In this document: positions 8,228 to 16,528 of the stretch, in pieces | Layout: every line of letters begins with the position of its first letter | Position numbering within the stretch: position 1 is the stretch's first letter | Assembly: GCA_013285465.1 (NCBI GenBank) | Contig: CP053449.1 | Span: 2,008,735 to 2,072,734 of the forward strand | Length of the DNA: 64,000 bases | DNA from: Pseudomonadota bacterium | GTDB taxonomy: Bacteria > Pseudomonadota > Alphaproteobacteria > Micavibrionales > CSBR16-224 | Direction of reading: 5' to 3' | Translations under genes and position numbers: made by a program | Notes under the pieces: generated by a model | What the model was told of the DNA's origin: nothing | Seen by the model: the letters and a program-made list of their open reading frames with translations, nothing else | Database searches by the model: none

Positions 8228-10036
8228 TTACCCCTGCTGCTGCATGAAACTGAGCGTATCCTGCCAGCCCTCGCGCACCGCATTCAGATCCTGACCGGGG
8301 CGGGCAAAACCCGCATGCAGATAGATGCTGTCATCCAGAACCTTGCGCAGCAAAGCGCTGTGACCGCGCGCCGCCAGCGCCTGCTGCAAAGCCGTACCGT
8401 CCATTTCAGGATCGCCGGAGAGCAGATCAACAATATCATGGCGCAATGCCTCGAATTCCTGCGTTTTGGCAGGCAACATGCCGAAAATCTCGCCGAATTC
8501 CTCAAACAGCTCCGGATAATTCAGCAAGGTGACGACCAGAATTTGTTCGCGGACACGTGCGGCCTCGGGCGCACGGCGCACCGGCATATAAAGCGGGCGT
8601 ATGCTGCCGTCATTCTTCGCAAAGCGGTTCTTTTTTCCGCCCTGATGGGAGAATTGGCCGTTTTTACCGTTCCATGTCTTGCCTTGTTTGCCGAAATTCC
8701 GCCCGTTTTGCGTATTCTGATAAAACAGATCGCGGAAATTTTTTTCCACCTGCCGCACAAACAGCGATTGAATATCACGGTCGGCAATCTGTTTGGCACG
8801 GGTCAGCAGCGCATTTTTAAACCCTGCCGCCGCCTCCGGCGTTGTCAGGTTGCGGCGCTGCGTTTCCTCTTCCCACATCATATCGAACAGATTGACGGGA
8901 TTGTTCAGAAAGGCTTCGAAACCCGCGCGGCCTTTTTCCTGCACCAGCGTATCGGGATCATGCCCTTCCGGCAGAAAGACGAAACGCACCGAGTGATCGG
9001 GTTTTAAAATCGGCAAGACGCGCTCCAAAGAGCGGCTGGCGGCGCGGCGTCCGGCTTCGTCACCGTCAAAACACAGAACAGGCGCTTTCATACCGTCGAC
9101 ATGGATCATTTTCCACGCTTCCTCGACCTGCGTTTCCGTCAGTGCCGTTCCCAGCGGCGCAACGGCGGCCTGATAGCCGTATTGCGCCAGCGAAATCACA
9201 TCCATATAACCTTCGACAATGGCCAGCGGCTGCCCTGAGGCGGCCGCTTTGCGTACATCACCGATCAGACCGTAGAGCATCCGCCCCTTGTGAAATAAAT
9301 CATGGTCGGGAGAATTCAGGTATTTCGGCGGCGTTTTTCCGCCCGCAGCGGAAGGACCGCCGTAATGTTCCGGCAAAACACGCCCGCCAAAGGCCACAAC
9401 ACGGCCGCGTGCATCCGCAACGGGAAAGATAATGCGCTCACGGAAAAACGGGTAATAGCTGCCGTCATTTTTACGGCTTTTACGCACCAGCCCAAGCTTT
9501 TCCATTTCGGGAAGCTTATAGCCCTGCGCCGTCATCGCCGTGATGAATTTATCCCCCTCCGCCGGCGCATAGCCGACGCGGAATCTTTTCAACACGGCAG
9601 AGGACAGACCGCGGTTCTGCATATAGGAGAGCGCCAGATGGTTTTCAGCGCGGTAAAGCTGTTCGGTAAAGTATTTTGCCGCCGCATCCAGAATAACCAG
9701 TGACTGATCCTGTTTTTCGTAGCGCTGCTGCTGTTCGGGTGTCGGTTTCGGCACTTCCAGCCCTGCCAGCCCCGCCAGCGTTTCGACCGCTTCGGGAAAG
9801 GATTGGCGGTCATTTTCCATCAGGAAATTGATGACATCGCCATGCGCACCGCAGCCAAAGCAGTGATAAAAGCCTTTTTGGTCATTCAGGGTAAAAGACG
9901 GGGTTTTTTCCTTGTGAAACGGGCAGCATCCCTTGAATTCGTGACCGGCACGCTGCAGGCGCACGCGTTTCCCGACAACGTCGGAAAGGGGGACTCGTGC
10001 GCGAATCTCATCAAGGAACGGTTTCGGGTATGACAT
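8228..10036 (-). CDS. dnaG: DNA primase
   Basis: This 602-residue protein makes the RNA primers used in DNA replication. The N-terminal zinc-binding domain shows CCPFHKEKTPSF and FYHCFGCGAHGD (Cys/His ligands). The RNA polymerase core follows with the TOPRIM motifs AIVEGYMDVI (catalytic Glu) and CFDGDEAGRRAA (Asp pair). The C-terminal helicase-interacting region comes after a Gly/Lys-rich linker around residues 425-470. I chose the ATG at 10036 (MSYPKPFLDEI) because it fits the usual DnaG N-terminus; the frame is open to 10087 but the extra residues are not conserved. It sits between yqeY and rpoD as in many bacteria. Confidence 0.96.
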   Translation of the reverse strand: MSYPKPFLDEIRARVPLSDVVGKRVRLQRAGHEFKGCCPFHKEKTPSFTLNDQKGFYHCFGCGAHGDVINFLMENDRQSFPEAVETLAGLAGLEVPKPTPEQQQRYEKQDQSLVILDAAAKYFTEQLYRAENHLALSYMQNRGLSSAVLKRFRVGYAPAEGDKFITAMTAQGYKLPEMEKLGLVRKSRKNDGSYYPFFRERIIFPVADARGRVVAFGGRVLPEHYGGPSAAGGKTPPKYLNSPDHDLFHKGRMLYGLIGDVRKAAASGQPLAIVEGYMDVISLAQYGYQAAVAPLGTALTETQVEEAWKMIHVDGMKAPVLCFDGDEAGRRAASRSLERVLPILKPDHSVRFVFLPEGHDPDTLVQEKGRAGFEAFLNNPVNLFDMMWEEETQRRNLTTPEAAAGFKNALLTRAKQIADRDIQSLFVRQVEKNFRDLFYQNTQNGRNFGKQGKTWNGKNGQFSHQGGKKNRFAKNDGSIRPLYMPVRRAPEAARVREQILVVTLLNYPELFEEFGEIFGMLPAKTQEFEALRHDIVDLLSGDPEMDGTALQQALAARGHSALLRKVLDDSIYLHAGFARPGQDLNAVREGWQDTLSFMQQQG

Positions 10037-10107
10037 AGTGCAAAAACTGTACTTCCATTTTGCAAAAAAAGCAAGCAGAGTTCGCATCCGCCAGCGCTTT
10101 CAAACGC

Positions 10108-10575
10108 TTAGCCCTGGCTGCCCATCAGCTTGTCTTTGACAACGGCGCTGGCATGGCCGAAATCCATTTGTCCGGCATATAATTCCTTCATGCGCGCCAT
10201 CACACGTCCCATATCTTTCAGGCTGGCCGCATCCAGTTCTTTGATCGTTGCCTGAATGGCATCAGCGGTTTCCGCTTCGCTCATCTGGCGCGGCATAAAT
10301 GATTCGATGACCGTGATTTCCGCCAATTCCCGTGCCGCCAGCTCTTCGCGGCCGCCGCGTTCATACATGGAGGCGGATTCCCTGCGCTGTTTGATCATGC
10401 TTTGCATCATCGACAAAATTTCATCATCGGAGATGCCGTCGGCATTGCCTTTGCTGCGCGCCGCAATATCGCGGTCTTTCAGCGATGCCATAATCAGGCG
10501 GATCGTCGCGACGGAAATTTCTTCCTTCGCCAGCATGGACTCCTTCAAGCGTTCTCGTAATTTTTCCCTTAACAT
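10108..10575 (-). CDS. yqeY: GatB/YqeY domain protein
   Basis: This 155-residue protein of the YqeY family is all helical and related to the C-terminal tRNA-binding domain of the amidotransferase subunit GatB. Seen are MLREKLRERLKESMLAKEE at the start, IRLIMASLKDRDIAARSKG, MIKQRRESASMYERGGREELAARELAEI and the end ASLKDMGRVMARMKELYAGQMD, which are typical of the family. The exact role is not settled; a link to tRNA-dependent amidation has been suggested. It precedes dnaG by 71 bases and is divergent from carA across 83 bases, so it is probably the first gene of the yqeY-dnaG-rpoD unit. Confidence 0.92.
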   Translation of the reverse strand: MLREKLRERLKESMLAKEEISVATIRLIMASLKDRDIAARSKGNADGISDDEILSMMQSMIKQRRESASMYERGGREELAARELAEITVIESFMPRQMSEAETADAIQATIKELDAASLKDMGRVMARMKELYAGQMDFGHASAVVKDKLMGSQG

Positions 10576-10631
10576 TGCCCCTGATTTCCTTTATGAATTT
10601 TTAAACAGCCAGCGGGTGCGTTATACGCGAT

Positions 10632-10659
10632 ATTATACAGATAAGACAAGCAGAAACAA
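10632..10659 (-). promoter_or_regulatory. probable promoter of yqeY-dnaG-rpoD
   Basis: On the minus strand a perfect TATAAT (10632-10637) lies 16 bases after TTGTTT (10654-10659). The -35 hexamer touches the ATG of the divergent carA gene, so the two transcription units may compete. Confidence 0.5.
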
Positions 10660-11861
10660 TGAATGATACCATAAAGCCGCAGAATACCGAATGGCCCGAC
10701 AGCGCAAATGCCGTGCTGCTGCTGGAAGACGGCGGCATTTTTTTTGGCCGCGGCTTTGGACGCGAAGGATTAAGCAGCGGAGAAATCTGTTTCAACACTT
10801 CCATGACCGGTTATCAGGAAATTATGACCGACCCGTCCTATACGGGGCAGCTCGTAACCTTTACCTTCCCGCATATCGGCAATACCGGCAGCAATCTTTG
10901 TGATTATGAATCAGCGAAAGTTTTTGCCGCCGGCATGGTTGCAGCGGAACTGCCGACCCCGCCCTCCAACTGGCGCAGCAGTGAGGATTTCGATACATGG
11001 CTGGCCGCGCAAGGCGCCGGCGGGATTGCGCATATCGACACCCGCGCCCTTGTCCGCCATATCCGTGATGCCGGCGCACAGAATGCGCTGATCTTCTATG
11101 CGAAGACCGAACGCCCCGCCTTGACGGAACTGCAAAAACATTTCAAAACCATGCCGCAAATGGCCGGGCAGGATTTAGCCGCAACCGTCACCTGCGGCAA
11201 AGCCTATCAATGGACGGAAGGTTTCTGGAACCCGGAAACAGACACCTATGATACGGCAGAAATCCCCGATGATGCGCCGCATATCGTGGTGGTGGATTAC
11301 GGGGTCAAACGCAATATCCTGCGTGAAATTGCCGCACGCGGCGCAAAAATTACCGTCGTTCCGGCCAATGCCTCTTTCGACGAGATCAGCGGATTGAACC
11401 CTGACGGTGTTTTACTGTCAAACGGCCCCGGTGACCCTGCCGCGACCGGCACATATGCCGCACCAGTGGTCGAAAAACTGCTGCAGACCGGACTGCCTGT
11501 TTTCGGTATCTGTCTGGGGCACCAGATTCTGGCGATTGCGCTGGGCGCGACAACAACAAAAATGCCCTTCGGTCACCGCGGCGGCAACCATCCGGTCAAA
11601 AATCTTGAAACCGGCCAAGTCGAAATCACCAGCCAGAATCACGGTTTTTGCGTATTGTCAGAAACGCTGGCGGCAGGCACAACGGAAAGCCATATCAGTC
11701 TGTTCGATGGCACGAATGAAGGGCTGTCGCATGATGATGGCCGGGTTTTCTCCGTACAATATCACCCTGAGGCCTCTCCCGGCCCGCAGGACAGCAGCTA
11801 TTTATTTGACCGTTTTCTGGAGCAGATTGCATGCCGCCGCAAGCAGACGCAGGCCGCCTGA
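10659..11861 (+). CDS. carA: carbamoyl-phosphate synthase small (glutaminase) subunit
   Basis: This 400-residue subunit hydrolyses glutamine and passes ammonia to CarB for carbamoyl phosphate, the precursor of arginine and pyrimidines. The N-terminal CarA domain has LLLEDGGIFFGRGFG and CFNTSMTGYQEIMTDPSY. The class I glutamine amidotransferase domain has LLSNGPGDP, the nucleophile Cys in FGICLGHQ, and the His/Glu pair in VQYHPEASPGP. No strong ribosome-binding site precedes the ATG. Unusually, carB does not follow directly: two large membrane-protein genes (11831-16471) lie between. The last 31 bases overlap the next gene. Confidence 0.96.
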   Translation: MNDTIKPQNTEWPDSANAVLLLEDGGIFFGRGFGREGLSSGEICFNTSMTGYQEIMTDPSYTGQLVTFTFPHIGNTGSNLCDYESAKVFAAGMVAAELPTPPSNWRSSEDFDTWLAAQGAGGIAHIDTRALVRHIRDAGAQNALIFYAKTERPALTELQKHFKTMPQMAGQDLAATVTCGKAYQWTEGFWNPETDTYDTAEIPDDAPHIVVVDYGVKRNILREIAARGAKITVVPANASFDEISGLNPDGVLLSNGPGDPAATGTYAAPVVEKLLQTGLPVFGICLGHQILAIALGATTTKMPFGHRGGNHPVKNLETGQVEITSQNHGFCVLSETLAAGTTESHISLFDGTNEGLSHDDGRVFSVQYHPEASPGPQDSSYLFDRFLEQIACRRKQTQAA

Positions 11862-14053
11862 GCAGCAAAACCACGCTGCCGCATCACCTGACACTGCTTG
11901 TTTTCGCGGTTTCACTGTTTTTATCCGCCTCGCTGATGTTCGCCGTGCAGCCGATGGTCGGCAAGATGCTGCTGCCGTTGGCAGGCGGTACGCCCGCCAG
12001 CTGGATCGTCGCCATGGCGTTTTTCCAGATCGCTCTGTTAATGGGCTATATGCTGGCATGGATGATGTCGCGCTTTCACATCCGCACCCATACGCTGCTG
12101 CTGGTCGGGTTGCTCGGACTCGCTTTTATTTCCTTGCCCGTCAGCATCGCCGATTATGCGGGCATTCTTGAGCAGGGCGGCATCGCCCCCAACACAGTTT
12201 TTGTCGTACTGCTCTTTGCCGTCGGTCTGCCCTTTACGGCGCTATCCACCGTGTCCTCAACCCTGCAGCGCTTATTCACCGCGACCGCACATAAAGATGC
12301 GCAAGACCCTTATTTCCTTTACGCCGCCAGCAATGCCGGCAGCCTGATCGGGCTGCTCTCCTATCCGCTCCTGATCGAACCGCTGTTTACTTTGCATGAT
12401 CAAAGCGCGTATTGGCGGATTTTGTATGGCGGATTGATCATCATGTGTCTGATCTGCCTGCATTTTGCCGACAGTAAAGAAGAAGCCGTGGTAGAGAAAA
12501 AAAACAGAGCCGCAGAAACAGCCGATGATGAAGAGGTTACATGGCATCAACGCACAACATGGCTGATGCTGGCCTTTTTCCCCTCCAGCCTGTTGATGGG
12601 CACGACCATGCATATCACCACCGATATGGTCTCTGCCCCGTTGCTATGGGTGCTGCCGCTGGGCATTTATCTGATCACCCATATTATGGCCTTTGCAAAA
12701 CGCCGCTTGATACCGGAAAATTTCCTGCATATGGCGCATCCCGTTGCCGTTGTCATGATTATCATGCTCAGCACCAAAATGCGCCTTGTTCCACCCAGCT
12801 GGACAACAGCAGCTTTGGTACTGGGGGCTTTTTTTCTGATCGCACTGGCTTTGCACACGCGTCTGGCGGCAAGCCGCCCGCACAGCAAACATCTGACGCA
12901 GTTCTATTTCTTCCTTGCTCTCGGCGGCGCACTGGGCGGCAGTTTTAACGCTTTTATCGCCCCGCTTATTTTTAACAGCGTCCTTGAATTTCCACTGATC
13001 GCCCTATTGTCCTGTATGATGAACCCCTTTTTCGACAGCGGCCGGAAAAACAGCAAAGTGATTATTGCCGGATGTGTTCTGCTGGGGCTGCACATAATGG
13101 GATCATGGGCCGTGATGCACTTCACGGGGCATCTGACCGGTAATTTCCGGCATTTACTGCTGATCTTTATTCTCGCACTCATCATCGGCCATCACCCGAA
13201 AACCGCGATGCTTGGCTGTCTGGCTATCATGTTTATCACGCAACTGACCATGCCCGTTAAAACACTGCAAGAGTTCCGCAACTTTTTCGGCATTGCCCGC
13301 ATCTATGATAAGCCCGTCCCGCGCGGTGCGGAACAAGCACCGGTCATACTGCGTCATTTCATGCACGGCACCACACTGCACGGGCTGCAACGGCTGGAGA
13401 TAAGCGACCAGCGCAACGCACCGGCTATCTCCTATTACGGGCCGCTGACGACCGCCATTGATGCGTTTCATCCCCGTCATGTCGCCTTGCTGGGACTGGG
13501 TGCAGGCACAATACGCTGTTATGACGCCCCGGGCAGATACTACACCATGTATGAAATTGATCCGGATGTCGTTGTGATTGCCGCCCAATATTTCGATTAC
13601 CTGAATGACTGCAGCACGGATAAAGACAGGATTATTATCGGCGACGGTCGTCTGGAAATGCAAAAGCGCGTTGATGACCGCTATGACATGATTATCATGG
13701 ATGCCTTCACCTCCGATAATGTTCCCGTCCATCTGATCACGGAAGAAGCCTTCGCACTTTACCGCAGAAGATTGACAAAAAACGGTGTCATCGCCGTCCA
13801 TATCTCTAACCGCTATCTTGATTTTAAGCCGCTTATTCCGGTTATCGCCGCCCGGACAGGTTTAAAAACGCTGTATTATTCTCAGCCCGCCGACAGCGAA
13901 AATTTTCAGGTCGCAAGCCAATGGGTGGTGCTGATACCGCAGGACGGAGATGCTGCGCCGCTGCTGCAAAAAGGCTGGAAACTGCTGACGCCGCAGGAAA
14001 ACGCCCCGCGCTCATGGACGGATGATTACTCGAATATTCTCTCCCTCCTGTAA
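11831..14053 (+). CDS. membrane protein with C-terminal spermidine-synthase-like domain, copy 1
   Basis: The protein has 740 residues. The N-terminal part (about residues 18-480) has many hydrophobic helices, beginning LLVFAVSLFLSASLMFAVQP, and includes FLYAASNAGSLIGLL. The C-terminal part (about 525-740) is a Rossmann methyltransferase-like fold of the spermidine synthase type: ALLGLGAGTIRCY, YEIDPDVV, GDGRLEMQK and DMIIMDAFTSDNVPVHLITEEAF. The fused design is known from bacterial 'spermidine synthase-like' membrane proteins of unsettled function; putrescine aminopropyl transfer is not proven for them. It overlaps carA by 31 bases, suggesting coupling. It is a tandem paralogue of the next gene. 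The ATG at 11831 is the only ATG before the first helix. Confidence 0.85.
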   Translation: MPPQADAGRLSSKTTLPHHLTLLVFAVSLFLSASLMFAVQPMVGKMLLPLAGGTPASWIVAMAFFQIALLMGYMLAWMMSRFHIRTHTLLLVGLLGLAFISLPVSIADYAGILEQGGIAPNTVFVVLLFAVGLPFTALSTVSSTLQRLFTATAHKDAQDPYFLYAASNAGSLIGLLSYPLLIEPLFTLHDQSAYWRILYGGLIIMCLICLHFADSKEEAVVEKKNRAAETADDEEVTWHQRTTWLMLAFFPSSLLMGTTMHITTDMVSAPLLWVLPLGIYLITHIMAFAKRRLIPENFLHMAHPVAVVMIIMLSTKMRLVPPSWTTAALVLGAFFLIALALHTRLAASRPHSKHLTQFYFFLALGGALGGSFNAFIAPLIFNSVLEFPLIALLSCMMNPFFDSGRKNSKVIIAGCVLLGLHIMGSWAVMHFTGHLTGNFRHLLLIFILALIIGHHPKTAMLGCLAIMFITQLTMPVKTLQEFRNFFGIARIYDKPVPRGAEQAPVILRHFMHGTTLHGLQRLEISDQRNAPAISYYGPLTTAIDAFHPRHVALLGLGAGTIRCYDAPGRYYTMYEIDPDVVVIAAQYFDYLNDCSTDKDRIIIGDGRLEMQKRVDDRYDMIIMDAFTSDNVPVHLITEEAFALYRRRLTKNGVIAVHISNRYLDFKPLIPVIAARTGLKTLYYSQPADSENFQVASQWVVLIPQDGDAAPLLQKGWKLLTPQENAPRSWTDDYSNILSLL
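11888..11977 (+). repeat. 90-base exact repeat, copy 1 (tandem paralogues)
   Basis: These 90 bases, coding for the first transmembrane region of copy 1, are identical to 14255-14344 in copy 2, and near identity continues for about 150 bases more. Synonymous sites match too, which indicates recent duplication or gene conversion. Confidence 0.85.
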
Positions 14054-14086
14054 AAACATTTGTGTTCACGGTCAGAGCGTTTAGAA

Positions 14087-14110
14087 TGTCAAAATACTGT
14101 TTTGACAGTA
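14087..14110. promoter_or_regulatory. two overlapping inverted repeats between the paralogues
   Basis: Arms TGTCAAAA (14087-14094) and TTTTGACA (14100-14107) pair around a 5-base loop. An alternative pairing, TACTGT (14095-14100) with ACAGTA (14105-14110), uses the same bases and cannot form at the same time. The second structure is followed by an A/T-rich run. The right arm contains the TTGACA of the candidate promoter. Confidence 0.5.
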
Positions 14111-14130
14111 AAAAATTTCGCCTATAACGA
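14102..14130 (+). promoter_or_regulatory. candidate promoter of spermidine-synthase-like copy 2
   Basis: TTGACA (14102-14107) is followed by TATAAC at 14123-14128 (15-base spacer) or TAACGA at 14125-14130 (17-base spacer). The -35 element sits inside an inverted repeat, so a repressor could act here. A GGGGAAG ribosome-binding site and the ATG at 14147 follow. Confidence 0.45.
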
Positions 14131-14146
14131 CCAACGGGGAAGATAA

Positions 14147-16471
14147 ATGGCATCAAAAGCGCAAAGCGGCAACCGTAAAAACAAAGGCGCTGCGGCAAAT
14201 TTAGCGGCAGGTCAGGCCTCCGAAAAAGCAAAATCCTGTTGTCATTCCCACAGTCTGACACTGCTTGTTTTCGCGGTTTCACTGTTTTTATCCGCCTCGC
14301 TGATGTTCGCCGTGCAGCCGATGGTCGGCAAGATGCTGCTGCCGCTGGCAGGCGGCACGCCCGCCAGCTGGATTGTCGCCATGGCGTTTTTCCAGATCGC
14401 CCTGCTAATGGGCTATATGCTGGCCTGGATGATGTCGCGCTTTCACATCCGCACCCATACGCTGCTGCTGGTCGGGTTGCTCGGGCTTGGTTTTATTTTC
14501 CTACCCGTACGCATCGCCGATTATGCCTCCATTCTTGAAACCGGCGGTATTGCCCCCGGCACAATTTTCACCGTTTTGCTCTTTGCTATCGGTTTGCCTT
14601 TTACCGCCTTATCCACCGTATCATCGACCCTGCAACGGCTCTTTACCGCGACCAGCCATAAAGACGCGCAGGATCCCTATTTCCTTTACGCCGCCAGCAA
14701 TGCCGGCAGTCTGATCGGGCTGTTATCCTATCCTTTGATGGTCGAACCGCTTTTTGCCCTGCAGGATCAGAGTGCCTATTGGCAGATTCTCTATGGCGGG
14801 TTGATTATTATGTGTTTGGTCTGTCTAAGCTTTACCAACCGCAAAGAAGAAAAAACGGCCGAGAAAAAAGTTCAGGCCGCAGCAAAAGCCGATGATGAGG
14901 AGATCACATGGCATCAGCGCACCACATGGCTGATGCTGGCCTTTTTCCCCTCCAGCCTGTTGATGGGCACGACCATGCATATCACCATGGATGTGGTCTC
15001 CGCGCCGCTGCTATGGGTGCTGCCGCTGGGTATTTATCTCATCACCCATATTATGGCTTTTTCCCGCAAAAAAATTATAGCGCGCGAAACACTCTACAGC
15101 TCACATGCGATTGCCGTCTGCGCGATTGTGCTGCTTTCCGTCAAATTCCCGGAACTGCAATTGATTACCGCGTCATGGAACGGGGTTATTGTCAGCCTCG
15201 TCTCCTTCTTCCTGATTGCGCTGGGTCTGCACACTTATCTGGCGGAAAACCGTCCGCATAGCAAACATCTGACGCAGTTCTATTTCTTCCTTGCCCTCGG
15301 CGGCGCATTGGGCGGCAGCTTTAACGCCTTTCTGTCACCGGTCATCTTCAACGACATTCTGGAATATCCGCTGGTTGCCATTGCCTCCTGTGCGATGAAC
15401 CCTTATTTCAGAACAAAAGTCGCCAATTCGGACATGGCTTTCTTTACCGGCGGTCTGGTGCTGATGTTCCTGTATGTTGCCGGACTGCATTTCGACTTTT
15501 TCAACTTTTCGCTGGCCTCACAGGAAGGCGGTTCACTGTTTCAGGTTTACTTCCTTGTCATGGCCTTTACCCTGATGGTCAATGTTCATGCCAAGCTGGG
15601 ACTGTATGTTTCCGCCGTGTTGTTCTTTGTTATGCTGAATATCACCGCAACAGGGCAGAGTATTCTGACTTTGGAGCGTAATTTTTTCGGCGTCATGCAG
15701 GTTGCCGACATTATGACCCCTGTGAACGGCCCGGATGAAGAACCGAAACCCGTCCGCTTTTTCATGCATGGCACCACCCTGCACGGCCTGCAAAAGCTGG
15801 ATGTTGATCTAAAGACATCGCCGATTACCTCCTATTACGGGCCGCTGATGACGGCGATTGATGCCTATAAACCCGCACATGTCGGGCTGATCGGCCTTGG
15901 TGCCGGCACAATTCGCTGTTATCACGCACCGGAGAGGCATTACACCATCTATGAGATTGATCCCGCCGTTGTCGATATCGCCAATAAATATTTCGATTAC
16001 CTGAAAGATTGCGGCGATGAAAAAGATGTCATCGTCGTCGGCGATGGCCGTCTGGAAATGGAAAAACGCCAAGATGACAAATATGACATGATAATTTTGG
16101 ATGCGTTTTCATCCGACAGCATTCCCGTCCATCTGATTACGGAAGAAGCCTTTGCGCTGTATAAAAACCGCCTGACGGAAAACGGCGTCATCGCCCTGCA
16201 TATTTCCAACCGCTATCTGGACTTGAAATATGCCATCGCCGCCACCGCCGCAAAAACAGGCATGACCGCCACATTCATCCATCAGATGCAGGTGACCGAC
16301 CCGCTACAGGTCTTCAGCATCTGGGTCATTCTGACACCGCCGCATGTCGATCTGACGCCGCTGATGAATGACGGCTGGCTGATTATGCCGCCGGAAGATT
16401 TCAAAACCGCCCCCTGGACGGATGAGCATTCGAATATTCTCTCGGTTCTTAGTCGGTATAATTTGTTTTAA
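14147..16471 (+). CDS. membrane protein with C-terminal spermidine-synthase-like domain, copy 2
   Basis: This 774-residue tandem paralogue of the preceding gene has the same architecture. A basic, Ala-rich N-terminal tail of about 35 residues is unique to this copy. Many membrane helices follow, up to about residue 510. The C-terminal spermidine-synthase-like domain has GLIGLGAGTIRCY, YEIDPAVVDIA, GDGRLEMEK and DMIILDAFSSDSIPVHLITEEAF. The first 250 membrane residues are almost identical between the copies, while the segment around residues 310-500 has diverged strongly (for example a 'LASQEGGSLFQVYF' stretch here). It ends 57 bases before carB. Substrate unknown; the membrane part may transport or sense what the soluble part modifies, but this is speculation. 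Confidence 0.85.
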   Translation: MASKAQSGNRKNKGAAANLAAGQASEKAKSCCHSHSLTLLVFAVSLFLSASLMFAVQPMVGKMLLPLAGGTPASWIVAMAFFQIALLMGYMLAWMMSRFHIRTHTLLLVGLLGLGFIFLPVRIADYASILETGGIAPGTIFTVLLFAIGLPFTALSTVSSTLQRLFTATSHKDAQDPYFLYAASNAGSLIGLLSYPLMVEPLFALQDQSAYWQILYGGLIIMCLVCLSFTNRKEEKTAEKKVQAAAKADDEEITWHQRTTWLMLAFFPSSLLMGTTMHITMDVVSAPLLWVLPLGIYLITHIMAFSRKKIIARETLYSSHAIAVCAIVLLSVKFPELQLITASWNGVIVSLVSFFLIALGLHTYLAENRPHSKHLTQFYFFLALGGALGGSFNAFLSPVIFNDILEYPLVAIASCAMNPYFRTKVANSDMAFFTGGLVLMFLYVAGLHFDFFNFSLASQEGGSLFQVYFLVMAFTLMVNVHAKLGLYVSAVLFFVMLNITATGQSILTLERNFFGVMQVADIMTPVNGPDEEPKPVRFFMHGTTLHGLQKLDVDLKTSPITSYYGPLMTAIDAYKPAHVGLIGLGAGTIRCYHAPERHYTIYEIDPAVVDIANKYFDYLKDCGDEKDVIVVGDGRLEMEKRQDDKYDMIILDAFSSDSIPVHLITEEAFALYKNRLTENGVIALHISNRYLDLKYAIAATAAKTGMTATFIHQMQVTDPLQVFSIWVILTPPHVDLTPLMNDGWLIMPPEDFKTAPWTDEHSNILSVLSRYNLF
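14255..14344 (+). repeat. 90-base exact repeat, copy 2
   Basis: Identical to 11888-11977, within the first membrane helices of the second paralogue. Confidence 0.85.
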
Positions 16472-16528
16472 GCGCCCGCCCGCTGTATATTGAGCACGAA
16501 GAATCACGTGAATCAGCGGGAGAGCCCC

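Noticed and set aside
11407-12171. 254-residue frame spanning the carA/membrane-protein overlap
   Set aside because: Out of frame with both recognised genes, and without a ribosome-binding site.
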